DNA of 64,000 nucleotides from Azolla caroliniana (lineage: Eukaryota; Polypodiophyta), in contig JBHGNT010000015.1 in assembly GCA_043228905.1 (NCBI GenBank), positions 7,998,001 through 8,062,000 of the forward strand. The letters are read 5' to 3'. Both the position numbers and the translations under genes were made by a program. This document shows positions 53,340 through 64,000 of the stretch, piece by piece. The number at the start of each line of letters is the position of its first letter. Positions within the stretch are counted from its first letter, which is position 1. The notes under the pieces are model-generated. The model made no database searches. It had not been told where the DNA came from and was given only the letters and a program-made list of their open reading frames with translations.

Positions 53340-53712
53340 TGCAAGGCACTATCCCACGGGCATGCCAAGTGTTGCCCAGAGAAGTAGAACCGAAGGATGG
53401 GAGATCCGAAAGCCAATCCGGAAAGAATATGAATTCGGATACCGGATAATTAGGAATATTAGTAGATATGAAGAGATATTATGTGAAGGGGTGTCGGATC
53501 CGAAAGGATGTACCGGTTCAGATAGACACCGTTTTGTATCAGAACCAACCACCTATATAAGGAGTTCGGATTATATAGTTTTGGAGGTGCATGTGATCTA
53601 ATATAATTGGAAGATTTGTGTACTTATCGTGTTGTGTAGTTGAAGGTTTTATCTTATGGATGCATTAATGTTCGTTGGTTGGATGCATTAAGATCCTAGT
53701 CCAGGATAAACA
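53340..53712 (+). mobile_element. Element H 3' terminal box and LTR
   Basis: GCAAGGCACTATCCCACGGG (from 53341) precedes TGTTGCCC at 53370, as in Gypsy G. The LTR has TATATAAGG at 53553-53561 and probably ends at ...CCAGGATAAACA (53712), parallel to GGCCAGGCAGACAACA of G. RT sequence of another element follows within about 30 bp. Confidence 0.6.
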
Positions 53713-53744
53713 TCATCGGTCATGATGTTTGGGACAAAGAAAAA

Positions 53745-56130
53745 ATAGCCTTTGTCACAGATTGGGGAGTGTATGTCTCCATGGTCATGATGTTTGGGCT
53801 CAAGACTAATCCCGCGATGTTTCAACGTATTATAATGGAGATCTTCGAGGAATACATACCCGGGTTTATGCAGGTATGCCTAGACGACTTCGCGGTCTTA
53901 GGTTCCCAAGGCGAGCACCTTGCACATCTCGATAAATGCCTCCAACATTGTCATAACAATCGGCTCTGTCTTAACCCCTTGAAGTGTGTGTTTGTGGTAT
54001 CCAACGACGTGTTGCTTGGGCATATCATCAATAAACGGGGCATCACAATCGACCCAAGTAAAGTCTAGGAAATCCTTGCATTCCCACCTTTGATCAACGC
54101 CAAGAGTCTCATGTGATTCCTTGGACAGGTGCGTTGGCACAGTAGGGTCTTGCGCTACCTTGCCGATTTTGCGAGCCGTCTCCATGCAGTTGTCCACCGT
54201 ACGTTGTTTCATTGGACTATAACCAAACAAGAGGCATTTAACACCCTCAAAATACTCCTTTCCCGTGCCGCCTATAGTGCAACCACCATGTTGGGATGAG
54301 CCGTTCCATGTATTCGTGGATGCCGCGAATATTGTGATCGGCAACATGTTGTTGCAACTGTATGAACCATGTTGGTTCAGACCAATATTCTACGGAAGAC
54401 GATGTCTTTCCTCGACCGAACGCAACTACTCAACAATGAAACATGAAGCCCTGGGTCTTATTTTTAGCGTAACCAAGTTCCCACACTACTTGCTTGGCCG
54501 AAGATTCATGTTTCATGTGGACCATGCCACGTTGCTCTACATCAGCTAAGAGCTCATTGACCGGTAAAATGGCCCGAGGGGCACTACTACTTCAGAAATT
54601 CGAGTTTGACATCATTCACCGACCTAACGCACAACACACCATTCTGGATTACCTCTCTCCACTCGAATTCGGTGAAGGGGGGGTGGAGGTCCCAAATGAC
54701 CTTCCTGACTCCTCCATGTTGCCACCACCTCTATTGTACCCAATGACCCCAATTACTAGTTGGAGAACATGGACTTCTACTTGGCTAATGGGGTGCCACC
54801 GCCACACCTCTCTAGTGATGAGTAGAAACAGTTGGCAACACGCAACCATAATTTTTGGTTGTTGGACGACATCCTCTACTTTCACTCGGCGGATGGTATT
54901 TAGCGTAGGGCGATTGGCCGACATGAAATAGCTATCCTCACTGTCTGCCATGTTGGGATAACATGCGATCACTACACGGGGACATCGTTGCCCGCAAAGT
55001 CCGGGAAAGTGGCCTTTGGTGGCCAACGATCAGTCATGATGCAACGGCCTTTGCCAAGGCTTGCGACACCTGTTAGCACACCAGCCAACCACATGAATTA
55101 GCTCGTATGCCACAACACCTAGTGTTACCGCTTGAGCCATTCCAAAAGTGGGGTTTGGATTTCATGGGTTCATTCAAACCCCCAACCGCATAAACCGGTA
55201 ACATCTACATCATCGTGGCAATGGACTACTGCACCAAGTGGATCGAAGCAAAGCCCTTGCGTGATAATACGGAGAAATCAACCGCAAAATTTTTATACAA
55301 GTGCATATGGTGCCGGTTTGGCTGCCCGATTGAACTGGTTAGCGACCAAGGGCCTCATTTCATTAATGATGTTGTCGCCAACCTTACCTCCCACTATGTA
55401 GTCATGCACAGGCGGAGTACATTGCACTATCCCCAAGCGAACAGATTAGCACAAAGAACAAACAAGATACTCCAAAGCATTCTCTACAAAATCGTCAACG
55501 AGCATCGTACAGATTGGGGATTGGGACCGCAAACTCCAATTTGCACTCTGGGCGTACTGTACCAGTTACAAGACAAGCATCGTACAATTTGCACTCCACG
55601 CCATTCTACCTCGCATACAACATGGAAGTCGTCATGCCCATTGAGTTTGAGATTCCCAATCTACGCATTCAAGTGCGGGAGCGTTTGCCGGAAGATGAAT
55701 CGTGGATTGCACGCGCAAAACAGATGCTCCACTTGAACCAAGAGAGATTCCATAGTGAGTGAAGACTAGAACTGGAACAGTTGCGGTGCAAGGCCTTCGT
55801 TGACCACCATGGGCGGCAACTTTGTGGGTGGGAACACCTGCCCTTGTTTTCTCCACACGCTCCGGGCTTATGTCGGGGAAACTCAAATTGCGGTGGTTAG
55901 GGCCATTTTGGATCACCAATACGCATGCATGTGCGTTTCAGCTCGACACCTTGGATGGCCAAGTCCTACCGGCGTGGTTGAATGGTTTTTGGCTCAAGCT
56001 ATACAATGGCACGGTGCCACCCAACCCCTTTATATGCAGCCATCCCATTGAGGCTGACCCCACGATTGGCCCTCCATTTTTTGACCCCCCAACCACACCT
56101 ATCATTGTAACTTCGAACACCATTGGATAA
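53745..56130 (+). pseudogene. Gypsy element I: RT, RNase H, integrase remnant
   Basis: It begins inside RT (IAFVTDWGVYVSMVMMFGLK) and has the catalytic box as CLDDF. It passes into RNase H (FHVFVDAANIVIGNMLLQLY, STMKHEALGLIFSV) and a degraded zinc region, then integrase (DYCTKWIEAKPLRDNTEKST, LVSDQGPHF, PQANRLAQRTNK, where the catalytic Glu is Gln). The C-terminal LRWLGPFWI...FWLKLYNGTVPPNPF follows. Protein order and wording parallel Gypsy G closely. Several stops and shifts; gag and protease are missing. Confidence 0.87.
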
Positions 56131-56590
56131 GTTGTCCACGGTATTTGTTGCAAGCTTTGTACAGTTCTTTCTTTCGCGAATTGTTTTGCGTTTTGCTAAT
56201 TATCGCATATCAAGGGTTTGTATGTTTGGTCGTGCATTTTTGCACTATCCCATAGGCGTGCCAGTGTTATTGACCGGCCCGGTGTGAAATGGGATGGGCC
56301 AACCAAACCCTAGCCTTGGATTTATATATATGTCCCTTTCTTGGGATGTAAGGGTGGCAGTGTTTTATTGAGAATAGAGAATAATGAGTGTGTTTGTCTC
56401 TTCATTCTCAATGTACTTTCTAATTTTCTCCTCTTTTTATTCTATCTTCTCCTTTCTTCTTCTTTTTATTCTATCTTCTTCTTTCTCCTTCTGTAACCGC
56501 AACCTCTTCTTCTTGTGGAGGAGAAATCGTGTAGTGTGAGCCACCCCTTCGGGTTGGGAGTGCAACAGGTGAGCACCAGCGGCAGAATCT
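56131..56590 (+). mobile_element. Element I 3' region and LTR remnant
   Basis: A GCACTATCCCATAGGCGTGCC box (56242-56262) precedes TGTTATTGACCGGCCCGGTG at 56265, with palindrome ACCGGCCCGGT (56273-56283). TATATATATG lies near 56324. The right end is unclear; Copia sequence begins at about 56600. No ORF3 was seen between integrase and this LTR, so element I lacks it or lost it. Confidence 0.55.
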
Positions 56591-56599
56591 AAGTAGACC

Positions 56600-57170
56600 A
56601 AAAGGATTGGGTTGACAACAAAATCCCCAAAACATTGCAAGGCGATCGAATGCAAGTGGGTGTATAAAGTGAAATATAACACCAATAACATTGTCAACAG
56701 GTATAAGGCCCGATTGGTGGCCAAAGGCTACACAAAGACACATGGAATCGACTACGACAAGACCTTCGCATTAGTTGCAAAGATGATGATGGTTTGTGTA
56801 CTGCTAGCTATGGCGGTGGCAAAGGGATGGCATATGCACCAGATAGATGTGAAGAACGTGTTCTTGCAAGGCGATCTTGAGGAACAACTCTATATGGTTC
56901 AACCACCTGTATTTCAATCGGAGTTGAACAAGTCGGCAGTATGTCGGCTAAAGAAGTCACTTTACGGCCTCAAGTAAGCCCCTTGAACTAGGAATGCAAG
57001 ATCTTTCAAAAAGGTCAGAGCATGCTGGTATGCATTCTATTATATGTAGATGACTTGGCCATTGCCGACACCAACCTTGATGAAATTGGCCACTTAAAGT
57101 CTTAGCTATCAACAACATTTGAGATCAAGGACCTCGGGGACCTTCACTACTTCCTTGGGATCTAAGTGGC
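56600..57170 (+). pseudogene. Copia element L: RT fragment
   Basis: Frame from about 56615: [65 protein letters not shown], stop, then a deletion to VCILLYVDDLAIADTNLDEI and DLGDLHYFLGI. It contains the first RT block that Copia D lacks. No gag, integrase or LTR is attached. Confidence 0.85.
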
Positions 57171-57179
57171 CTGAAACCC

Positions 57180-58060
57180 GATTGAATATGTTATCACGTC
57201 AACTACGAAGCAAATTGATAGTACCACATGACATTACTAGAGTAGAGTTCAGTTTGCGCCCGATGTTAGTAGAAGCACTTATCCAAGTGGTTGTTTTTAT
57301 TCATCGGATACATAGCCAACCACAAGATAGGATCTCTCGTCGAGCCATTGAGGCATCCCGATCCCTATATGCGTCTAGAGACACTATATCTCTTGGTATA
57401 ACATTGTAGTGAGTTGGTTACTTGCAAATGGCATAAACATTAATAACCTTCCTCCCCTTAAGTACAACCATGGGACTAATCAAACTTTAATATCTCATGA
57501 AGACCGTAATAAAGTAATACGCTAAGAAATATGGCAAATTTACACCCGATATTCATGGATCACCCCACGAGAGCCACTCCCATCTAAAATGTTGTACTAT
57601 AAGGAACAATTCTTGCGCTTCTCTAAGTTAGGTTTTATTACATGACCAATATATCTAGATACATTCTTATCAAATGCACTAAGGGTGGCCATTGGACAAC
57701 TTAGGATATCATCTCACCAACTTCAGATTGAGAATGGTCGGGCTAATAGAGTCCCTAGAGAGGAAAGGCTATGTAGATTATGTCACATAGAAATAGAGGA
57801 TGAGTATCACTTTACATGCAAGTGTCCAACCTATGCCGAGATAAGGGCAGAATACCAAGACATATTAGGACCTCTCCCACCCTCTCCAAACTATTAGATA
57901 CCTCGGATATATAAAGAGACTAGGTAGGTATATCTTAGAGCTAAAACAACATAGGGAGAATAAGCTACAAAGTGTTAACCATGACCTTAATATTCATCAA
58001 CATGTAAGTAGTGTAATTTTTCAGGAACAAGGGGAGATGATGAATGTGGATACACTCACT
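57180..58060 (+). pseudogene. LINE ORF2 C-terminal region with zinc-binding tail
   Basis: Pieces of a LINE C-terminus occur in several frames: PMLVEALIQVVVFIHRIHSQ, then the open frame 57685-57897, MAIGQLRISSHQLQIENGRA followed by CRLCHIEIEDEYHFTCKCPT. The pattern SSHxLxIExGR...CxxC...EDExHFxxxC is the zinc-binding tail of many LINE ORF2 proteins. The downstream KRLGRYILELKQHRENK segment matches the LINE tail at 1176-1395 and marks the empty site for Copia J. Confidence 0.8.
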
Positions 58061-58096
58061 TTGGGTAGTGGTGGTGTGTGTGCGTGCATACTCGCC

Positions 58097-58430
58097 CTAC
58101 AAACACATACATACATACATACATATTTATTCATTTAATGTATGTATGTATGTATGTATATAATAATATGTGTATGTATGTATGTACATATATTTAACTG
58201 TGAATTGAGAAGAAGAAGAAGAAGAAGAAGAAGAAGACCTAAAAAAACTCATCTCCCATCATATACATACATAGATACAGATGATTGTGGTGGTCGTCTT
58301 AGATTCACAGGAAAGCTAAGAGGAAGGAAGAAGAGAGTGAGTGAGGGAGGGAGACAGACAGAGCGGGCGAGGCTGAAAGAGGCAACAAGCACAGAAAGAC
58401 GGATCTATCTATCTATCTATATATCCTGCT
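58097..58430. repeat. Microsatellites upstream of eIF2-gamma
   Basis: (CATA)n 58101-58128, (TATG)n 58138-58160 and 58168-58185, (GAA)n 58207-58236 and (CTAT)n 58405-58422. They lie in the promoter or 5' UTR of the gene that starts at 58497. Confidence 0.85.
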
Positions 58431-58496
58431 GCTCTCTCCATTCCGTCCCATTAAGTTTTTATCTGCACCAGTAGCTTTTGAATCGTAATCGTAGCC

Positions 58497-61400
58497 ATGG
58501 CGAAACGTGGCTTGATGGAGCAGGACCTCAGCAAACTAGACGTCACGAAGCTCACGCCCCTTTCCCCCGAAGTTATCTCTCGACAGGCCACCATCAACAT
58601 AGGTATCTCTTTGTCCGTCTCTCTCTTCCTCTCCGTTTCTCTTCACTTCTTCTCTGTTTCTTTCACCATCGCCTGTAATGAGTCAATGCCGGCCTTCGTC
58701 TCTCTTCTGTCTACATCCAAATTTCCAGCTGCTGTGTGTCCCTTGTTCTTTTGTTTCTCTCATCGTTTTCTGCAAAGAGGCACATCCTTATACGTTTAAT
58801 CTGGCTTCTCACAGATGCGATATGTGATGAGGTAAATTTCCTCTATGAATCCTTTCTTTGAGGATAAAAAAAAAATTACAGTTTGGGGGGGGGGAATTTA
58901 TAAATTTCTGGGCATACATAGAACTATGAACATACCCATGCTTGGAAAGCTATACATTGATCTTTTTTTGTGCATAAGAGCTGTTTCTCTTCTAGAAGGC
59001 TGGTTTTGGACTGAAGCTTTTCCATTAACTTGTTACTGGTCTTCAGGTTTGAGATATTTTGTAGACATACCATGTCATCATATGTGAAGTGTCAAATAGA
59101 AAGGCTTATATAAAATCATTATTGTCTCTATAACACTAGTATCTTCTACTTAATATTTCATGCTATGAAGAGATAAACATTGGTTTGGCTAGGCTAGTAA
59201 TACTGGAGCTTATGATAGCTTGTGTTGGTAGTAGTAATTTCATTTTTACAGCTTGATCTCAACTCCAACTGTAAACCAGTGAAAACCAAAATATTTTAAA
59301 AGCGAGTTGACATACATATTTGCGTTTTCAAAGTGATTTTTGATCTTTCCTAACCGTAGATTTTAGAAGTCTGAAACATTTCCTTTTCAATTAAACCTAT
59401 GAATATTGCACTGTGAGAATAGAGGTTCTAATTTGTTAATGTTGGTTAATACTGGGTTGCTGTTAATGCTTGAACCTCATAATATCCATAACAATGGTTA
59501 TTGGTTTTACTAGCTATTACTTAGTTCCAACTACCAAAGCTACTAAACCAGAAATGGAATGTTTTAGAATTTTTCTGTGATTTCTTTTTTTAATTATTAA
59601 TGTCATAAAGGTGGCCATCTTTTGAATAGGTACCATTGGACATGTGGCCCATGGGAAATCAACTGTGGTGAAGGCCATTTCTGGAGTCCAGGTAATCTTT
59701 TTTCCGTATTATCTTTTAGTTCTTCAAACGGTTTCTTCAAGTTTGTGCTAGTTGTTCTTGGATACTGTTTGTAGCTGATACCATTTTTATCGGCAATAGA
59801 CTGTTAGATTCAAAAATGAACTCGAGCGTAATATCACTATCAAGCTCGGATATGCAAATGCGAAAATATACGTGTGTGAAGATGAGAGATGTCCAAGGCC
59901 TCAATGCTATAAGTAAGAAACTATATATATATATGTGTGTGTGTGCATTTGAATATTGTGAAACTGTGAATTTTAAAGATTGCTAGTACATTTACAGGGC
60001 CTACGGGAGTGGAAAGGAAGATACCCCTCTATGTGATGTGCCAGGATTTGAGAGTGCACGGATGAAGCTTTTACGGCATGTATCCTTTGTGGATTGTCCT
60101 GTAAGTTTTTGCTCTAGATTGTATGTGATAATATTCATTGTTTTCATTAAGAATCTGACCTGAATCTTACTTCTCAATTTCTAATGACACGGCCACTTTT
60201 AGCCCTTCTCCTTGTAGCTCCTAAAAGTTTGGAAATTTTAGGTGTACAGTTTGTATTCCTTAGGCTAAATGGAAACAATAGTAGACGTGGTAAACTGAAA
60301 TATAGCATCTTTGAAGTGCAGATTGAAATGTCTACTGTGAGATGTTCAATTTTATTTTGTCGGTCTCTTAATTAGCAAAGGGCCATCAAGTAGTTGGAAT
60401 ATGATGGTATAGGGAGAATTACAAAAGTTGGTGAATTAAAACATTAGGTTTGTTATTAATCCAGTTTGGTTAAAGATTCAAGTGATTAAGCTAGAACTAG
60501 AACTAATTAATGTCAAATAACAGGATAATTTATAAGCATATCGCAACGTAATTTAAAATCCGCACTATGAATTGAAGGCTATTTGCTGTTGCACCTCATA
60601 ATAAAATTTTAAAATTTCAGTTAATCCCTTGATTTGCATTTCGTTTTCAAGTATATCCTTGGAGCGTGGTTCTGTGCTATCCTCTTTTCAGAAGCCAATC
60701 TGCTCTCTAACAATATATGAAATCTGACATTGCTGATGTCATATTGGTGTGGATGATAAGCCAGAACTTATGAACCTTGGATTTTTGTGGTGAATATGAT
60801 TAACTTCACCCAAAAACATTGGTAGAAAGTTGAGAGTAAAGGAAAAAGGACACCAATTGGCCCCAAAGATGGAATTGGCCTGTAGAAACAAATCAAATAT
60901 AGAAGAGTAGGGAACGTTTTCACAATAGCCCATTATTATAGCTTCAATACCCCGAGAGGTGAAGATGCTACTTGGATGGAAGAAGCAGGAATCCAAGTGC
61001 ATGTACTTGTCAGGTACAGCATGCCTAATTCAAAATCAGTCTTGGAAGCTCAGGAAGGTGTTCTACGGGCTGTGGTGGTACATTATCACTGGACCAATAA
61101 GTAACTTCACTTAGTGTTTGATACAAGGCATCTCTGATGGATGTGAATCTCAGTGGACTCTGGAGAATAGTCAACATCATCTATGTGAGATTGTGTTGAG
61201 TTCTGGATTGCTCTTCTACCTAAATTTGCAGGCATACAAAAGAAACAAGATTTTTTTTGTCTCCTAACAAAATTGTTCTAAAAGTATTTAGGATGTAGAT
61301 TGTAAGTTGATGATTCCTTGAATACAGGTACACCTGTGCTTGATGAAGATTAAGGAAGGTCTTTCTGTCTAGAGTGGATGAGTACCAATTGTTCATGGCA

Positions 61401-63666
61401 AAACTATGTTTTTTGTGCAAGACACTGCCTAATCTTGTATACTCTGTCGTAGTGCCAAGGGGATTCTCAGCATGATGGAAGCAGATTCTTTGGAAGGAGA
61501 TTTAGATATTCAAGTTCAGTGTTTGGAATTTATTTCATTATATGTCTATATAGGTTTGAATGGGTGTACTAGACCTGTGGGATGTGTTGTAGTGCAGTAC
61601 CTCGGACACTAGAAGATCTAGGAGGTCTCAGAAAGGAGAGCTTGTTCAAATTGGATGTCAGAGCCAGAGTTGCATCGCCGTTGCCAAGAATCCAATGTTC
61701 TATGGAAATGACAGGGTGCCGGACAAAGTATGTGGAGAATTCGATGCCACTGTGCAAAACCATCAGCATGGATGGGATCATATTCTGAACATGGATATAC
61801 ATGGAAATCAATACTTGTCTCTCAGATTAGCAAGCTGATGCAGAAGATTGAATACAATTCTCAAAAGATGATTGCATGAGGCCTATCAATAAGTGAATCT
61901 TGCCCTGTTAGATAAAAGCCTGTCTGTTGAATATTTTTCTTCTTTCTGTTTTGAAATATCACAGTAACATTTACCCATCCAATCTCAGGTATCCACTATG
62001 CTAACACCTCCGGGCCTATTATGTCCTCTTTTGAGTCTTGAATGTAGATGGATATTTTCCTGCTCAATTATTTATATCTTACAACATATACGTCACATGC
62101 CTTATCATTTTGTTTCTTGGTCCATGTTTGACTGTGAGAAATGAGGTTTAAAATAGTAGAAGCTTAATCAAAAAAACTTTAAAACTATGATCTTCAGGGC
62201 CATGATATTCTCATGGCAACCATGTTGAACGGTGCTGCTATCATGGATGGAGCCCTCCTGTTGATTGCAGGGAATGAGAGCTGCCCTCAACCTCAGACCT
62301 CTGAGCATCTTGCAGCTGTTGAAATTATGCGGTTGAAGCACATCATAATATTGCAGAATAAGATTGATCTTATCCAAGAAAGTGTGGCTCTGAACCAGCA
62401 TGAGTCGATTCAAAAATTTATACAGGTGCTCTTTGTTTACTCTACTTAACTTCATAATTCATGCATAGGTGAAGCTTCTGTAAGCATGAATACTTTCATC
62501 TGTCTTGGCTTTCCAGGGAACTATTGCAGATGGGGCTCCTGTGGTTCCAATTTCAGCCCAGCTGAAATATAACATAGATGTTGTATGCGAATATATAGTT
62601 AACAAAATTCCTATACCGGAGCGTAATTTTATAGATCCTCCAAACATGATAATCATCCGTTCATTTGATGTCAATAAGCCTGGTGCTGAAGTGGATGAGA
62701 TCAAAGGTGGAGTTGCTGGTGGAAGTATTTTGAAGGTACATGTGTTACCAATATTTTGAATTTAATGAGTGACAAATTTCTCTATTTTTTACATGAACAA
62801 TGGAACTCTATTTTAATACCGTTTTGCTTGCCTATCGTAATTCAGATTTGAAGCTAAGATATTCAGTATTTCTTTGGTGGTTTTTTCATGAATTGAACTC
62901 ACTATTTCTCTGCAGGGTGTGTTGAAGGTTGGCCAGAAAATTGAAGTGCGGCCTGGAATTGTTGTGAAAGACGAAAGTGGAAATATCAAATGTACTCCCA
63001 TCTTTTCTAGGATAATCTCACTCTATGCAGAACAGAATGAACTGCAGTTTGCTGTTCCTGGAGGACTTATAGGCGTTGGCACAACTGTAGATCCCACATT
63101 GACTCGAGCAGACAGGCTTGTTGGCCAAGTTTTAGGTGAAGTTGGGGTACTTCCAGATGTCTTTGTGGAGCTGGAGGTTTGGTTTGTTCCCTTTATAACT
63201 AAAAGGCTGAAATCCAAATGACATTTTAGTGAATGAGCCAAGATTCTGGCTGATGCATGAAATAGTAGGAATTCTAGAGAAGTATTCTGTAGCAGTTATC
63301 CCTATGTGTTTTCGAGTTATGCAATTCAACTGGCATCTTTTGAATATGAAGGCATCTTTTTTCCAGGTGAACTTTTTCCTGTTACGTCGACTTTTGGGTG
63401 TGAAAACCAAAGGTGCAGAGAAGCAAGGAAAAGTGACCAAGCTGACTAAAGGAGAAGTGCTGATGCTCAACATTGGGTCTATGTCCACGGGCGCTCGTGT
63501 ACTTGCAGTGAAGAATGATCTCGCAAAGCTTCAACTTACGTCTCCTGTTTGCACTAGCAAAGGAGAGAAAGTTGCCTTGAGTCGGAGAGTTGAGAAGCAT
63601 TGGCGTCTCATTGGATGGGGTCAAATTCAGGCAGGGCTAGTGCTGGATATGCCAGCAGCAGTGTAA
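58497..63666 (+). CDS. EIF2G: Translation initiation factor eIF2 subunit gamma, 8 exons
   Basis: This is the GTP-binding subunit of eIF2, which carries initiator Met-tRNA to the 40S ribosome in the cytosol. Exons: 58497-58602, 59630-59691, 59800-59912, 59998-60100, 62198-62425, 62517-62735, 62916-63176, 63367-63666. All phases join to 463 aa, the usual plant length. The N-terminus [20 protein letters not shown] is typical. G motifs: GHVAHGKST (39-47), DCPGH (126-130), NKID (182-185), SAQLK (217-221). A zinc-ribbon ([12 protein letters not shown], then CDVPG) lies before G3. Domains II and III follow ([59 protein letters not shown]). The C-terminus ends LDMPAAV. All junctions are GT-AG. Confidence 0.96.
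60101..62197 (+). other. Long intron 4 of eIF2-gamma
   Basis: At 2.1 kb it is the longest intron of this gene. It holds AT-rich DNA with a slightly GC-richer patch at about 60930-61800, which could be an old insertion. I found no terminal repeats, coding homology or RNA gene in it. Confidence 0.5.
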
Positions 63667-64000
63667 GAAAGGCATTAGACTGTCATTATCATTAAAAAAA
63701 GAAGAGTCTTACAGCCAGAGCAGCAGTAGCTATATGGTTTGGTTTGGAATTAGGGAATTGCTAGGTACAATTTTTGTGAGGTGGAGAAAATGAAAAAAAT
63801 TGTCTAATCTTTTATTTTTTAATCTAATGAGTTACCCTTCTATAATTATTCGAAGCAGACAGATGTGAATGTATGCCTATTTATCTATAGGCTGGATAGA
63901 TGAATGTAGATGCTTCATGCAATGTTACTGTTTTGATGCAATGTTGGTTATTTGTTTGACTAGATAGGTAAAGGTGCTGCGATAATGTGATGACAAGCTT
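63667..64000 (+). other. eIF2-gamma 3' UTR and flank
   Basis: AT-rich sequence after the stop at 63664-63666. No canonical AATAAA was seen in the last 330 bases and nothing else was recognised. Confidence 0.5.

Noticed and set aside
53340-53712. LTR H as the 5' LTR of element I, paired with the LTR at 56265
   Set aside because: The two LTRs are not similar along their length, and both are preceded by the box that marks 3' LTRs; adjacency is better explained by truncation.
60930-61800. Captured gene or processed pseudogene in eIF2-gamma intron 4
   Set aside because: Slightly higher GC and some open frames, but no recognisable protein, poly-A or target duplication.

Overview
This is nuclear DNA of a land plant, almost certainly a vascular plant. 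It carries three spliced housekeeping genes with plant-type exon-intron structure: a YAK1/DYRK kinase, the small subunit of splicing factor U2AF, and the gamma subunit of translation factor eIF2. These sit among Ty1/Copia and Ty3/Gypsy LTR retrotransposons, LINE fragments, tRNA-derived and 5S-derived sequences and many microsatellites. The LINE type (RT with an SSHQLQIE...CRLC...EDEYHF zinc-binding tail) and the moderate introns would suit a fern or another seed-free vascular plant, but the window alone does not prove this. There are no prokaryotic or organellar features and no CRISPR.

Layout. 1-4.75 kb: 3' end of a Copia element inserted in a LINE tail, then a minus-strand Gypsy gag remnant with its leader/LTR. 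4.8-12.8 kb: microsatellite-rich 5' region and 18 coding exons of YAK1 (+). 12.8-16.7 kb: quiet AT-rich intergenic/3' UTR sequence. 16.7-18.7 kb: U2AF35 (-), tail-to-tail with YAK1. 19.3-25.1 kb: a pile-up of truncated Copia and Gypsy pieces on both strands. 25.6-31.06 kb: a nearly complete Copia element ('D') interrupted by a 508-bp MITE, with an unusual C-terminal pol extension and a truncated 3' LTR, followed by a LINE RT fragment.

31.8-49.0 kb is a three-level nest. Gypsy E (gag only) holds Gypsy F (RT deleted). F's 3' LTR holds Gypsy G, a young element with nearly identical LTRs and a perfect 5-bp target duplication. G has gag (three zinc knuckles), protease, RT-RNase H-integrase, and downstream of pol an extra ORF ending in a long coiled coil. 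Older remnants of the same extra ORF and its LTR family occur at 51-56.3 kb, so it is a stable part of that lineage. 49-51 kb holds a tRNA-like SINE, a LINE 3' end with a tetranucleotide tail and a 5S-rRNA-derived (Cassandra-like) sequence. 56.6-58.06 kb has Copia RT and LINE fragments. 58.5-63.67 kb is eIF2-gamma (+, 8 exons).

The three cellular genes look intact at every splice junction read. They act separately in signalling kinase activity, 3' splice-site recognition and initiator tRNA delivery. Almost all the unusual biology is in the retroelements: palindromes at LTR edges in several families, a stem-loop where a polypurine tract would be expected, an LTR/primer-site fragment copied into a coding region, and Pol III promoter-like boxes inside LTRs. 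Element letters (A-M) are labels for this window only. Splice sites, ends of old elements and family names were read by eye and not checked against any database.
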